64,000 nucleotides of DNA. It comes from a virus. Location of the stretch: the IMG/VR virus record IMGVR_UViG_3300013005_000031, positions 20,013-84,012 of that record; one strand, written 5' to 3'. Below, in pieces: positions 1 through 11,800 of this stretch. A program made the position numbers and the translations under genes. The notes beneath the pieces are model-generated. The model did no database searches. It saw only the letters and a program-made list of their open reading frames with translations, and was not told the origin of the DNA. Numbering within the stretch: position 1 is the stretch's first letter; the number at the start of each line of letters is the position of its first letter.

Positions 1-3000
1 TCATTTCTAAACATAGTCATGAATAGATCTATCTTTCCTTCACCTAATAGTTTTCTTGATACTTTTCTAAATACTTGTGAATTCTGAATAATATAGTCAC
101 TAATTACCTTGTTATATCTAAATTTAAACAAAGGTCTAATTACAGCTAGAGATAAAGGACCATTAAAGAAAGAGCTAATAACAGAGTCATTAAGCATTCC
201 TTTTAACAAATCTTTGCTAATTTTAGTTTCATTAGCTAATTCTTCTATAGCAGATTCTGATAATTCTATTTCTGACCCAGTTGTCTTTGTAGATGTATCA
301 GGATTAGAAGATAGCTTTAATGATGTAAGCCCGGTGATTTGTTCTTCTATCTCTATATAATGTAAGAACATTGCTTTTGCAAGATCAGCTTCATTAGCAG
401 AAAGTTTACCTTCATTCTTAGAGAAATTTTCAATAAGAGTTAGCATCTCCCGTTCAGTGAAAGATTTATCTTTTCTACCTTCTAAGTATTTCTCAGCTAA
501 TTCAACACCTTTTTCATATATGTTTTTTGATTTTGCAGAACTTGATAGTTCTCTTGTATTAAAATACTTTTCAATAACTCTACTTGCAGCTTGTTTAGCT
601 ACTATAGCTGGATTATCTGGTTTATTATTTAATACTTCAGCATATGTAGAATTAGCAAGAGTTTTTTGTTTTATGTATTCTCTAACTAGAGGATTAGATA
701 CAAAATATATTGCTTCTTTGACAGGTACACCTGTTTTTAATAAATACATTAATGTTGGTGCAGTCTCATAATTACCTTGAATAAAGAAAATCCAAGGATC
801 TTTTTCAACATCCACCCAACCATTTATTAATTGCGCTAAAATATCTGCTACCTTATATTCATTTTCCACATCAAACATGTTAGACATTGAGATAAAGTCC
901 TCACCATCTACATTTAATTTATGATGTCTTAGCCACAAGTGTGCATCTCTCTCCTCTATATTTTTACCAACAATGTGCATGTATTTATTAGGCATGTATG
1001 CACCCAAGCTATTAAAGATTACATTAAAAGTATTTTCAATAGCACCCAATCCTAATGTTCTCTTACCTACAATGTTAGACTCATGTTTGTATACATTATA
1101 CAATGATTCTAAAACTCTAGTAGGGCTAATAATCTTTTTAGTTGCATTATCTGGATCTATATTTGGATCCGTCATTTTATTAGCATATGGATTATATTTC
1201 ATTACATACTGTGATAGTTCAGCAGCAATAGGCTCTAAAATATAATTACTATTAGGAGTGATTAAAGACACATAGTTATCTGGTAATTCCAGAATTTCTT
1301 TCATGTTATATATAAGATCATTTTCTACACCTGCTTTTTGCTCTTCAAATAACATTTCTATTTCACCGGTAGATAAACCTGCAGCTTTTAATCTATTGTA
1401 TTCAGCTTTGAATTCATTATAGCTATTAAACTGTGCTTTTTTTACTGTACCATCAGAATTTAAATTTGTCATGAAGGTTGTAAGTTTATCAATATCAAAG
1501 TCAGCTCCTGATTTAGCTACAATCTCAGCTGGTGGAATGATAATATTACCTGCTTGTGGAGGAAGGAAATGATATACTTCAGCAAATTCTGCAGAGTTTA
1601 GACCCTGTACTGGAATCCTAACTCCTACTAATGTTATTGCTCTTCTGTTAGCTTCATTATTTGCATTCAACCAAGCTTCATCTTTAATTTTTTCATTCAA
1701 TCTCATGAGTGAATTGTCCATGTCTAGAACACCATCTGATAAATATACTCCAATGGTTTCCCCATTTCCATAATCTAAACTAAAAAGCTTATAATAGTCT
1801 CCCTGTATAGCTATCATTACTTTCATAGCTGCAGTATAACCATTTGCTTTTTTATGAAATGTAGGTAAGAAGTTAGTTCCTACATATTTTTTAATTACAG
1901 CATCTCTCTCTGCTTTAGTTTTAGTAGATAAAGTTTTTGATATATCAGCATATTGATTGAAAAAGCCAGAAGACATTTGTACCAATGCTTCTCCTTTTAC
2001 TTTTTGCTTAATAACTTTTTTGTTAATAATTGATAAAAGTAATTTTTCAATTTTAGCAGATTCTGGATGAAAAGATAAATCATTTACAAGAGAGTTATCA
2101 CTTTCATATACATCTATAAAATCTATAAGGTCATCACTTAATATATCATCTTTTTCTAGATTAGCTCTAATTACACTTGTAAGTTTTTCCATACTAGCAT
2201 TGGCAGTTGGAAGGTATTCTCCATCTACCTCTTCATATCCAAGTTGATTTAATAGTTGTAACTTATGAAGATTAGTTAAAAACTCTACATTTTTTATGTA
2301 GTCATTAACTCTTCTTATAACTTCTTTATCTTTAGATATGATTTCACCATTCTCATATAATCCTTCAAGGATCATCTTTCTAATCTGTGTAGAAAATATA
2401 GTTACTTCTTTAAATGAGGAGTTAATCTCTGTCTGATTTTTAAGGAATTCTGCAAAGATGGTGTTCTCTGTAAATTTAACATTTTGATTAAAAGATCCAT
2501 CTTCATTAAAGACTTCATCACCAGTTCCAATGTGTCCAATCTTAGATCCTGTTTCAAATGTAACATAATCTACTTGTTGCTCCATCATTTTCATATGTAG
2601 GTCATATAATTCAGAACCTTCTTTTGCAACTCCTGGAACTAATGGTGCAAGTGAGAACTTGTGGAATGATGTTACAGGTAAACCGGTTGATTGTATATTA
2701 CCAAAGTACTGTAATTTGTAAGGAGGGAAAAACTGTATGGCATCTTCTAGAGTAATGTTTTCTCCTCTTGATACTTTCTTATAAAGATCTTCTTGCTCAT
2801 CTGACCATTTACCTTCTAACCATTTAAGATTTCTATAAGCTTCAAAAGTTATATAACCTTGACCATCAGCTACTTTCATTTGTTTGTATTCTTTTAATAC
2901 TTTTTCTGCAAGAGCTTTAGCTTTAACTGCGTCACCATATCTTTCAGTATATGTTTTAGTTAATTCTTTTAAATACTCTGGATAGTATTTAGAATCTTTT

Positions 3001-6000
3001 TTAAGTTCTTTCATGATGGCAGTTTTCAATGTACCATCATATTGTCTATACTTTATTTTATCTTTTGTTCTTGTATTGTTTAAGTAATCAATATATCTTT
3101 TTGGAAGCATATTGTTTACAAACTGCATAGCTAAAGCATCAGCTCTAAAACCTAGACCACCAGAACCTAAACCAGCATTTCTTTTATGAAACTCTTCTTT
3201 CTTATGATTGTATTGTGCTAAATCACCATATGCAAGAATAACAGTTTCATATTTATGAATAAAAGAATTATATGTATATGCCTTAGTTAAAATTTCATTT
3301 ACATCTTCTCCTTTCTTAGCAAATTCTGCTGCTAAAGATGCATCTACATATTCATTTTCCTCAAGCCTTTCATAGTTTTCTTGAGTCATTAGATTAAAAT
3401 ATTTAATTATATCTCTCTCTACTTCATCTCTTAGTGTTACATTATCATTTAATATTTCCATCATGTCAAAGTCTGCCTGTTTATTATCTACAGCATCTTG
3501 AATAATGTCATATAGTTTTTCTTGAGTGTCTTTAGTAAGGATATCATCAAATAAAGTAAATGCCTCTCCAGCAAATACCTTTCTACCTAATTTATCAGTA
3601 ACTTCATTATTGTAGCCAGTATATCTTTTAAATTTCTCTATGTCATTTTTAAATCTAAAAATTCTAAGAGACTCTCCAGATAAGTAACCCATCATTATTT
3701 TAGCTCCTTCCAATTCTCCAACACCCCCTTGAGCAAATGCATTGATGTCAATGTATAAGTTTTTACTTTCTTTTGCTTTTCCAGGATATGTAATAATTGA
3801 AGTTTTTTTATCAACAGTAAGACCCATTGCCATATTCTTAGAAGCATGTCTCATAAACTCCTCTACACCATTCAACAACATTGTATGGAACTCTTGTAAG
3901 AACTTACCTACTCCATCCATAGAAGCTGTGTTACTTCCTGTGGTATCATCTTGTTCTTTACTGATAAACTGTGTACCTGTAATATTCTGAAGAAGTAATT
4001 TTGCATTCTTTCTCTTTTTGCCATATTGCTCTGGCTTTTTTGGATTTCTCTTCATATAGAATACACTATTAAGCAATTGAGAAAAACCTACTTGCGTATT
4101 ATTTTCTTTAGCTAACCAGTGCATTTGTTTAAACAAAGGAGAAGTAGTTAACTCTTGGTAAGTTTCAGCTTTATTAATAGCTGTAATTACACGAGTTATT
4201 GTGTTATCCACAAAGTGTTCCCATACTCTATTTCTTTCTGCATTAAGTACACTAAAATTAGAAAAGCCATCTGAAAATTCATTTTGAATTTCTGCCAATA
4301 TTCTTATTCTATTTTGTACATCATAACCCTGTTCTTTGTCCTTACGCAGTTTTATATTTATACCTTCTGCTAAGTACTTTAAAGGATTTCTTCTAAATTC
4401 ATCTTTAAGAAATTCATCATTAGATTGATTAACAACCTTCAATGCATCTAGCATTATATCTAATCCAAACTCAGTAGAAAAGTTTAAAGACTTATTATAG
4501 ACAATATTATATATTGCAGGACTAGATAAGTCCAGTTCTATACCTAATGCTTTTAAAAATTCAACAGAATCTCTAGCAGTCATTACTGTTCTTTTACTAA
4601 ATCTTTCTACAATTTTATTTAACTTTAGTAAATTATTATTTGAACCAACTTCTTTTTCAACGTATTTATTTATACTTGGATCAGCCATTATAAAGTTTGT
4701 TTCCCATTCACCGGTAACTGCATAAACATCCATACTAGCTTTAGAAAGTTTTGTTTTAAACTTCTTATCACCTTCTTTGTCTATGTTTAACTGAACGTAT
4801 CTAATTCTTGGTTTTTTAAGATCTTGCCAAAAATTAGTTTCTACTCTATACTCAATTGGACTTTTATAACCTCCACCTTCAACATCAACATGTACTGTTT
4901 GAGGTAAGAGCTGCATTAATTGCTGGAACTCTGGAAAGTTTTCTACATTATCAGCCAATCTTTGGTACATCTCATATATATCATATGAACCTTCTAAGAT
5001 CTTAGCAAGTCTCTTCCACATGATATCTACACTTTCTAACTTAGGAATACCAAAGAAATCTTTTTCATACTGAATATTACCTTCCTCATCTTTAACAACT
5101 TCACCCTTAACATTTTTTTGAACTCTAAAAATTCCTGATAAAAGCATTAAGGTTTCTTCACTAGCCAGTTCTTTAGATGAGAAAGTATTACCACTTGCAT
5201 CTTTAAATTGTTTTGAAGCCTCAATTGATGTTGTGTCTTCTATTTCATTATAAGATTCTTTAAGGGCTGTAAACCTAGATTTCTTTAAGTGATATGCAAC
5301 AACACCTGTTTGTTGTTTACCCTCAATAGATAGTTTTATATCACCATAGTTAGTTATGATTTTAGATACAAGATCTATAATATTTTTTAGTTTAGCTTCT
5401 TGTGCCGCTAAATCAATATTTACAGTCTCAGATTCTAAGTTCTTTAAAGCTACTTGCTTATATTCATCAACATAATATTCTTGTAACTCTAAAAACTTAT
5501 CATATATATTTTCATATAAAGCAGCTCTATTTTTTAAATTCTTAGTAGTTTTTAAAAATCCAGTTGTGGTATTAGCTTGAACATTAAAGTTTTGAAATTC
5601 AGCAGCAGCTAAAGCATCTATTGTATTTTTAATTGTTAGACTTTCATCTGCAGTAAATGTTACTACATTTTTGTTAGCCTTAATTGCTTGGATATTTCTA
5701 TCACCTCTGTTTAGTTTAGTAAATCTAACATTCTGAGTTGATGCATTTAAACTTTGGAATAAACCTTTTTTAATTGCTTGTTCTGGTTTGTTAGTTCTAA
5801 GAACATCAAACATCTCTCTTACTCTAGGAATGTCTCTTGGGCGGGTCATGTCTTTTCTAGTTATCCCACCATAAGCCCATCTTAAGAAAGAAGCTATGCG
5901 TTCAAATAGTTTAGCAAGAAATGTTGGAAGAGATTCTTTAAACTTCTCAGACTTCATATATGATCTAAAGTCTTCTGCTATGTCTTCTTCTATATCAAAT

Positions 6001-8807
6001 GCATCAGCATCTTTCCACTTATTTACTTTTTGAGCTTCAGCATACAATGCTTCTTTTTCTTCAAGAGTTAAGAACAACTGTGAAAAAGCATGCCATGCCT
6101 CATGGTAAATGTCCACGTTAGTACCACCTTTCCAAAGAGTAATACTTGCATTTTCAAAAGTAGCAACAGCATCTGAGTTAGCTAATTCAGTAAGCCTCAT
6201 TAAAAGCTTTATTTGAGTTTCATTATCAATTTTTACTTGTGATAAAAATGAATTATTCCACCAGTCAAGAGCTTTGTCTTTTGTTTTCTTAGTAGTAAAG
6301 AATTTATCTAAAAAAGTATTTAACTCTTGTTTTCTTGATAGATAAGAACTTTTCCCGGGTTTTCTTAAGATATTAGATATAGTATTTTGAGCTGCAATAA
6401 TATCTTGTTTTGTTGCTTTTTGCGGTTTAGTCTCTGGGACAACTTCTGTTATAACAATGTCAGCATCCTCAACTTTATTTCTTCTGTTGATTAAATCTGC
6501 AAGAACATCTACATGAGATCTATATTTTTCACCAGATTTCTTATAGTAAATAAATGTTACATCATCTAGCCAACCTTTTTGAATTGAGTCTAAGATCCAT
6601 TTTCTTCTTTTTTGCTCTACATTTTTATGCTTCTTACCTGTTAACCAGTCTTCATAATTCTGTACTGCAGTCTCTATATCATCAACAACCTTAACACCCT
6701 TATTTAAATTATCTTTTTGTGTAGACCATGGGTTACCAAAATGTTCTTGAAAAGGAACCATTGGTGTTAAACCTCTTGCAGGTCTCATACCCCATGTACC
6801 TTTTCCATCATTAAAGGCATCTTTGGCTACTTGATAATTATTAAAATTTTTAACTTGTGCCTTTGGTTCTGACGGAGCACTCTTTTTAGTTTTTTTATTA
6901 TCTGGATTAACCTCTTTTGGAGGACCAACTTCATATAACTTTTGACCAGGTACTAATATATCAGGAATATTAAATGTCAAATATGCATTTAACCCAGAGA
7001 AGTATTTAGATGTTTCTTCTGGATACTCAATAAGAACACTGTCTTTAATAAAGTCTAAGTAATCTTCTTGTACTTCTTCTAGTTTACCCTTTTCATTTAT
7101 AATATAATCGGTAAATTCTTTACCCATTAGCTTATCAACTAGATTTAAAGATGCACTATATACTTTCTTTGGACCTTTTTGTTTTGCATAAATTTCCCAG
7201 TTTGTCCGTGCTTCTAATAGATGTTTATATATCAACTCTCTTGTTTCAGGTGTATATAAAACATCTTGTTCTATTGGGTCTTCTCCTTTAATTTTTATTT
7301 CTAAAATAGCTTGACCATCTTCATCAGTAGTTTCTTTAACAGTTATACCATCTGGATTTGTATCTTCACCTTTAGTTGGTTTGTTATTAATAAAGTTTTC
7401 AAAAAATACTCTTCTTTGAAATGGTGTTAACTCACGACCATTTAATTTAGCTGTAGTAGTTAGTATATCTGCAATATGTCCAGCTAATTGATCAGATATA
7501 TTATCTCTTTGTAAAACCAATGTTTGATCTATTGTTACACCAGGTCTATTACTTGAAAGTTTAATAGAATATCTACCACTCTGCAATAATTGCAACTGTA
7601 TGTCATCTATATTTAAATCTGTTTTACTAATTGGTATTGGCTTAACATCTTCATTTACTAGTCCAAATGACCCACCATTTATTGTAAGATACACTGGCTC
7701 ATCTGATGACTCAACACTTTCTCTTAACTTAAGTAGCTTATTGAATAGAGTAGTTTGTTTTAGTTTTATTTCTAAAGTTTCTACTGCAATAAGTTCTGGA
7801 GTTATTTTTTTAATAATTCCTGCTTCTTTTCTTTGTTTAAGTGCTGTTTCAGCTGCTTCTTGTGCAGGAACCAAAGAAGTTTTTTTACCGTAGGCTCCTT
7901 GTAAATATAATTTACCATCCTCTACTACAGGTTTTCTAAGCCATTGATATACTCTTCTTCCACCACCTTGTCTATTGATTGTACCATCTTCATTAAAGTA
8001 TACCTCATTACCTTCTGTATCTGAAATAACAGCAACTACACCAGCAACATTTGGATTTTTACTTTGATACTCCATGTCTGATTGTGTAAACATCTGTGGA
8101 TCAGCATTTTTAACCTGCATCACTTTAAGTACTAATGAAACAGGATTGTCTTCTCCATATAGTATCTCATCACTATTCTCTGGCGTTTGTCTTGCCATGT
8201 ATACTATATCTCTAATTACTTCACCAAACATTTTCTTTTCTGGATCCTTTTCATTTTTTGGTTTATTTGAATTAGGATCCACTCTATATGCACCTTGTCC
8301 GGTAGTTCCATTTGGATAAACAACTTTTGCACTGTACTCTGCAGCACTCCATCCAGAATGGTTGTAAGGTTTTGTGTCATCTATTTCTTCTGATGATTCA
8401 CTTTCTAAAGCTTTATTAACTTCTTTTGTTGCTGCTTTTTTTGTTTTAATAGTTGGTTTAACAAGAACTTCAACCTTTTTAATGTCAGCAAATTCATTAG
8501 CAAGCGTTGGAATATCAATGAATAACTGTGTATTTGTTTTAAGAATATAGTCTCTAGCTTTTGGTCTTGCAGCAACTAACGCAAAGATTTGAGGAATAGC
8601 TTGAGCAAAATACAGTGCTTTCTCTTTTTTATCTTCTTCTGACTCAAATCCTTCATTAGGCATATTATTTAGTTCTTTATAGAACTGTTTCATAATTGCT
8701 TTTATGTCAATAGGATTTTTATTTTTACCAGATATTCTATCTGCTATTTCACCATATACATAAGCATATACAAATTCTACTGCAGGTCCATTTAATTCAC
8801 AAGCCAT
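1..8807 (-). CDS. Giant virion RNA polymerase of crAss-like phage type, partial (C-terminus beyond window)
   Basis: Open reading frame of at least 2935 codons that starts with ATG at 8807 and has no stop before the window edge. Residues 2436-2440 read DFDID inside SGADFDIDKL, preceded by a PxQGLNSAE stretch and a PP-rich loop. This is the double-psi barrel DxDxD metal site of the single-chain, QDE-1-like RNA polymerases of crAss-like phages (family knowledge: phi14:2 gp66 is packaged in the virion and transcribes early genes). Residues 902-906 read HEAWH, a zincin-type metal motif, followed about 40 residues later by an acidic EEDIAEDF stretch that could give the third ligand. The first 400 residues and the lysine-rich middle are unassigned. 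It starts one base after the stop of the 2413-residue gene, so the two are probably co-translated. The RNA polymerase call is firm; protease activity is inference. Confidence 0.9.
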   Translation of the reverse strand, partial: MACELNGPAVEFVYAYVYGEIADRISGKNKNPIDIKAIMKQFYKELNNMPNEGFESEEDKKEKALYFAQAIPQIFALVAARPKARDYILKTNTQLFIDIPTLANEFADIKKVEVLVKPTIKTKKAATKEVNKALESESSEEIDDTKPYNHSGWSAAEYSAKVVYPNGTTGQGAYRVDPNSNKPKNEKDPEKKMFGEVIRDIVYMARQTPENSDEILYGEDNPVSLVLKVMQVKNADPQMFTQSDMEYQSKNPNVAGVVAVISDTEGNEVYFNEDGTINRQGGGRRVYQWLRKPVVEDGKLYLQGAYGKKTSLVPAQEAAETALKQRKEAGIIKKITPELIAVETLEIKLKQTTLFNKLLKLRESVESSDEPVYLTINGGSFGLVNEDVKPIPISKTDLNIDDIQLQLLQSGRYSIKLSSNRPGVTIDQTLVLQRDNISDQLAGHIADILTTTAKLNGRELTPFQRRVFFENFINNKPTKGEDTNPDGITVKETTDEDGQAILEIKIKGEDPIEQDVLYTPETRELIYKHLLEARTNWEIYAKQKGPKKVYSASLNLVDKLMGKEFTDYIINEKGKLEEVQEDYLDFIKDSVLIEYPEETSKYFSGLNAYLTFNIPDILVPGQKLYEVGPPKEVNPDNKKTKKSAPSEPKAQVKNFNNYQVAKDAFNDGKGTWGMRPARGLTPMVPFQEHFGNPWSTQKDNLNKGVKVVDDIETAVQNYEDWLTGKKHKNVEQKRRKWILDSIQKGWLDDVTFIYYKKSGEKYRSHVDVLADLINRRNKVEDADIVITEVVPETKPQKATKQDIIAAQNTISNILRKPGKSSYLSRKQELNTFLDKFFTTKKTKDKALDWWNNSFLSQVKIDNETQIKLLMRLTELANSDAVATFENASITLWKGGTNVDIYHEAWHAFSQLFLTLEEKEALYAEAQKVNKWKDADAFDIEEDIAEDFRSYMKSEKFKESLPTFLAKLFERIASFLRWAYGGITRKDMTRPRDIPRVREMFDVLRTNKPEQAIKKGLFQSLNASTQNVRFTKLNRGDRNIQAIKANKNVVTFTADESLTIKNTIDALAAAEFQNFNVQANTTTGFLKTTKNLKNRAALYENIYDKFLELQEYYVDEYKQVALKNLESETVNIDLAAQEAKLKNIIDLVSKIITNYGDIKLSIEGKQQTGVVAYHLKKSRFTALKESYNEIEDTTSIEASKQFKDASGNTFSSKELASEETLMLLSGIFRVQKNVKGEVVKDEEGNIQYEKDFFGIPKLESVDIMWKRLAKILEGSYDIYEMYQRLADNVENFPEFQQLMQLLPQTVHVDVEGGGYKSPIEYRVETNFWQDLKKPRIRYVQLNIDKEGDKKFKTKLSKASMDVYAVTGEWETNFIMADPSINKYVEKEVGSNNNLLKLNKIVERFSKRTVMTARDSVEFLKALGIELDLSSPAIYNIVYNKSLNFSTEFGLDIMLDALKVVNQSNDEFLKDEFRRNPLKYLAEGINIKLRKDKEQGYDVQNRIRILAEIQNEFSDGFSNFSVLNAERNRVWEHFVDNTITRVITAINKAETYQELTTSPLFKQMHWLAKENNTQVGFSQLLNSVFYMKRNPKKPEQYGKKRKNAKLLLQNITGTQFISKEQDDTTGSNTASMDGVGKFLQEFHTMLLNGVEEFMRHASKNMAMGLTVDKKTSIITYPGKAKESKNLYIDINAFAQGGVGELEGAKIMMGYLSGESLRIFRFKNDIEKFKRYTGYNNEVTDKLGRKVFAGEAFTLFDDILTKDTQEKLYDIIQDAVDNKQADFDMMEILNDNVTLRDEVERDIIKYFNLMTQENYERLEENEYVDASLAAEFAKKGEDVNEILTKAYTYNSFIHKYETVILAYGDLAQYNHKKEEFHKRNAGLGSGGLGFRADALAMQFVNNMLPKRYIDYLNNTRTKDKIKYRQYDGTLKTAIMKELKKDSKYYPEYLKELTKTYTERYGDAVKAKALAEKVLKEYKQMKVADGQGYITFEAYRNLKWLEGKWSDEQEDLYKKVSRGENITLEDAIQFFPPYKLQYFGNIQSTGLPVTSFHKFSLAPLVPGVAKEGSELYDLHMKMMEQQVDYVTFETGSKIGHIGTGDEVFNEDGSFNQNVKFTENTIFAEFLKNQTEINSSFKEVTIFSTQIRKMILEGLYENGEIISKDKEVIRRVNDYIKNVEFLTNLHKLQLLNQLGYEEVDGEYLPTANASMEKLTSVIRANLEKDDILSDDLIDFIDVYESDNSLVNDLSFHPESAKIEKLLLSIINKKVIKQKVKGEALVQMSSGFFNQYADISKTLSTKTKAERDAVIKKYVGTNFLPTFHKKANGYTAAMKVMIAIQGDYYKLFSLDYGNGETIGVYLSDGVLDMDNSLMRLNEKIKDEAWLNANNEANRRAITLVGVRIPVQGLNSAEFAEVYHFLPPQAGNIIIPPAEIVAKSGADFDIDKLTTFMTNLNSDGTVKKAQFNSYNEFKAEYNRLKAAGLSTGEIEMLFEEQKAGVENDLIYNMKEILELPDNYVSLITPNSNYILEPIAAELSQYVMKYNPYANKMTDPNIDPDNATKKIISPTRVLESLYNVYKHESNIVGKRTLGLGAIENTFNVIFNSLGAYMPNKYMHIVGKNIEERDAHLWLRHHKLNVDGEDFISMSNMFDVENEYKVADILAQLINGWVDVEKDPWIFFIQGNYETAPTLMYLLKTGVPVKEAIYFVSNPLVREYIKQKTLANSTYAEVLNNKPDNPAIVAKQAASRVIEKYFNTRELSSSAKSKNIYEKGVELAEKYLEGRKDKSFTEREMLTLIENFSKNEGKLSANEADLAKAMFLHYIEIEEQITGLTSLKLSSNPDTSTKTTGSEIELSESAIEELANETKISKDLLKGMLNDSVISSFFNGPLSLAVIRPLFKFRYNKVISDYIIQNSQVFRKVSRKLLGEGKIDLFMTMFRN

Positions 8808-8808
8808 C

Positions 8809-11800
8809 TTAACACTTATTAAAAATATTTTTTACATTTTCCATTCTTTCTTCAGGTGTCAAGTTTTCACTTTCAACCTCAATTTTTTCTAAAGCATCAG
8901 GATCTTTAGATAAATTAGTTATGTTAGCTTCTGTACCTTTCACATTCTCCTTTGTTTGTGGAGTAACTGTCATTTCTTCAACAGGTTTAGTTTCATCACT
9001 TGGTCTCATAAAATTTTCTTTTACTTCTTGTTCAGTAAAGTTATAACTTTTCTTCCTTATAGGACTAAATAGTTGTACGGTTCTTGCTTCTAAATCTACA
9101 CTTTGAACAATAAATGTTTGGTTTATTTTTTTAAATGCTCCAACTGGTTCTGAATTAAGTAGTATTTCACCTTCTGCTAGATTTTCTAATACTGCATTAT
9201 TCTCAACATTCTGCAATCTTTCATTGTAAACTTCATCTACAATTTCAGAGTATGGACCTTCTTTTGTTTGTCCAAAAACAAACTTTAGTACAGCATTAGT
9301 AAAAGTCATTTCTAAATCATCTGTTGACTCATCAAAGAAATCTTCTACTTCAGCTCTAATCTCATCTCTTTCACTATCTTCAGTAGGTTGAGTAGATGTA
9401 GAACCTAAGCTTATGCCTTGGATCCTTTGTCTTGCGTCTTGGATGCTCTTCTCAAGATCTTCTCTTGATATTGTTTGTCTAGAAACTCCCTCTGTTGTTG
9501 CTCCGGCAGGCTTCTGAACAGAAGGTACATTTGTGCCCTGCTGTACTTTTGTTCTGGCTTCAAACTCTTTTCTTGAGGTTTTTGTGATTTTTCCATTTTT
9601 GAAAAATTTAATTGCTGTTAAATTATTAAGTATTTCATTTACTGCTGCTATTGTATTATCTACAGGAACAGTAGATCTTTCTTCGTTGGCTAATCTATTT
9701 TGATATTCTTCTAATTTAATAATTAATTCAACACCCCACTCTTCAATTTCTTTTTGTTTGGTAGGAGTGAGATTATCAATTTTTCCATCAAATAAATCTT
9801 CAATATCTTTTGTAGTGCCATGCTCAGATAGAATTTTATCTATCTCTTTTGTAACTGACTCTGACTCAGACAGTTGTGCAATTAAATTAACTTGGTCTTC
9901 TCTATCTGTAGGTAGACTAGCAGGAACTTGTTTTTGAAATCTGTTAGGTAGTCTGTTTAATGCAAAGATTAAATCATCAGCATTCCCACCTCTTCTTGTA
10001 CGTTTTTGATTTTTATTAACTAGATCAGTCTTTAAACTGTTTAACCTATTTAATTCAAATGTTTTTTTACGGATCTCACGCTCAATGTTTTTATTAGCAC
10101 CTTCTTTCTTTTGTTTTTGTAAATCAGATATCTCTTTATTGATTTTATTAATCTTCTCTTGTGTTTCATCTATCTCCTTATCATTTGTATAATAAGATAA
10201 TGAAACTATAGCACCTGCACTATCTCTATTTATAGTATACTTGATTCCATTAATCTCTGCTGTTCTCTCATTTTTATCTAAGAATCTAGCATTAATGGTG
10301 GTTGAGTTAATTTGGGTAACTTGACCTAATGTTTCTACCTGAGCAATAGGAGATAGTCCAACAGAAACAATATTTACATTACCATCCTTAATATTTTTAC
10401 CTGAAACATTTATATCAAGTAGTGATAGTACACCATCTTCTTCTATTTCTACAGAGAAGCCACCATCTAAATTAGTTACAAGTGTACCAATCTTTCCTTG
10501 ATACATTACCTTTTGATTTAAAAACTCATTAAGGGTTTGTTTTTTAGGATCACTTACTTGAATTGCATCCTCTGGTACTTGTTCTTCTTCAGATTCAGCT
10601 TCTGGTAAAGCTTCAATAGTTTCTGGACCTGTTCTTTGAAAACCAAATTTCTCCATGGTAGCATCATCAAGTGGTTCTAAAATAATAAACATACCATTTT
10701 CACTAAGCTTATTATTTTTAGAAAGATCAGCTGTTGGACGCTTAAGTTTTTTAATATAACCATCCATGGTTACTTCCATCTCAATTGGAAATAAAAGAAT
10801 TGATGAATCTAGACCACTCATGTTGTATATACTATTGCGGTATACACTTAGCTGAGCTCTAAAGTAAGTCTTTTTATTTCCTTTATTTTTAACCTTGTTA
10901 CCTTCTTTATCAGTTAGTTCCTTCCCATCTTTTTTTAATGCATATGGTGCACCTAAATTTCTCCAGGTTTTTTCCTGTGCTGCTTTAAGATCCACAATAG
11001 CAAGATTACCTTCTGCATCTATTAAAAGAAGATCTAGTTCTCCAGTAACACCTCTACCATCTCTTGCGTTTCTATCAAAAACTTTTACATTACCAGAAAA
11101 TAATTGGAATCCTCCATCTATCATGTTTCTTCTAAACCTAGTGGCTTGACCTGTAACAGGATTAAATAGAAAATCATAAGCTTCTTTAGACATTATATCA
11201 GAGATCTTAGTGTTTACACCTCTTATACTGATTGTTGAATCATATGGTATTTGCATAAAGCCACCTGCAGGATTCAGTGTTAGAAACTCTCTAACTAATG
11301 CATCAATGTTAGTACCGGCAAAACTAGTTTCTTCAAATGCATATTTACTAATTTGTCTTTCTAAGTTTTCTATACTTTGATCAGTCATTAGGCTTTCCTT
11401 AATACCTGCAATTTTCTTATCAGATTTAAACTGAGGATAGCTTGTTCTAATATTAGTTAAGAATGCATCTATTCTTTCTTCAAGTGAACCTATTGGATTA
11501 TCAAGTACTACTTCTCTAAATAAGTTTTGAATACTGTTATCCTCAAGCTTATTAAATATGAATGGTGGTTTTTCTTCAATTTCTTGTTCAATTTGTGAAG
11601 CAACTTCTGTAGCTCTTTCAGGTCTAGGATCTGTAGGTTTTGCATCTTTAAATCTTCTAGATTCAAACCCTTCCTCATCCACAACAACTTCTAGTTCATT
11701 CTGTCTATTGAATATTGTTTTTTCCAATCTTTCAATTACTTCTTGAGCTATTGGTTTTAGCTTATATGTTTTCTCTTTGTTTTCTATATAGGAAGCAATG

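Noticed and set aside
109-1245. Short plus-strand open frames at the left edge
   Set aside because: They lie opposite the continuous minus-strand RNA polymerase frame, have no homology-like patterns and are expected by chance in AT-rich DNA.
9411-9596. 61-residue charged minus-strand frame inside the 2413-residue gene
   Set aside because: It is an alternative frame of a well-supported giant gene; its Gln/Lys-rich composition is a frame-shifted shadow.
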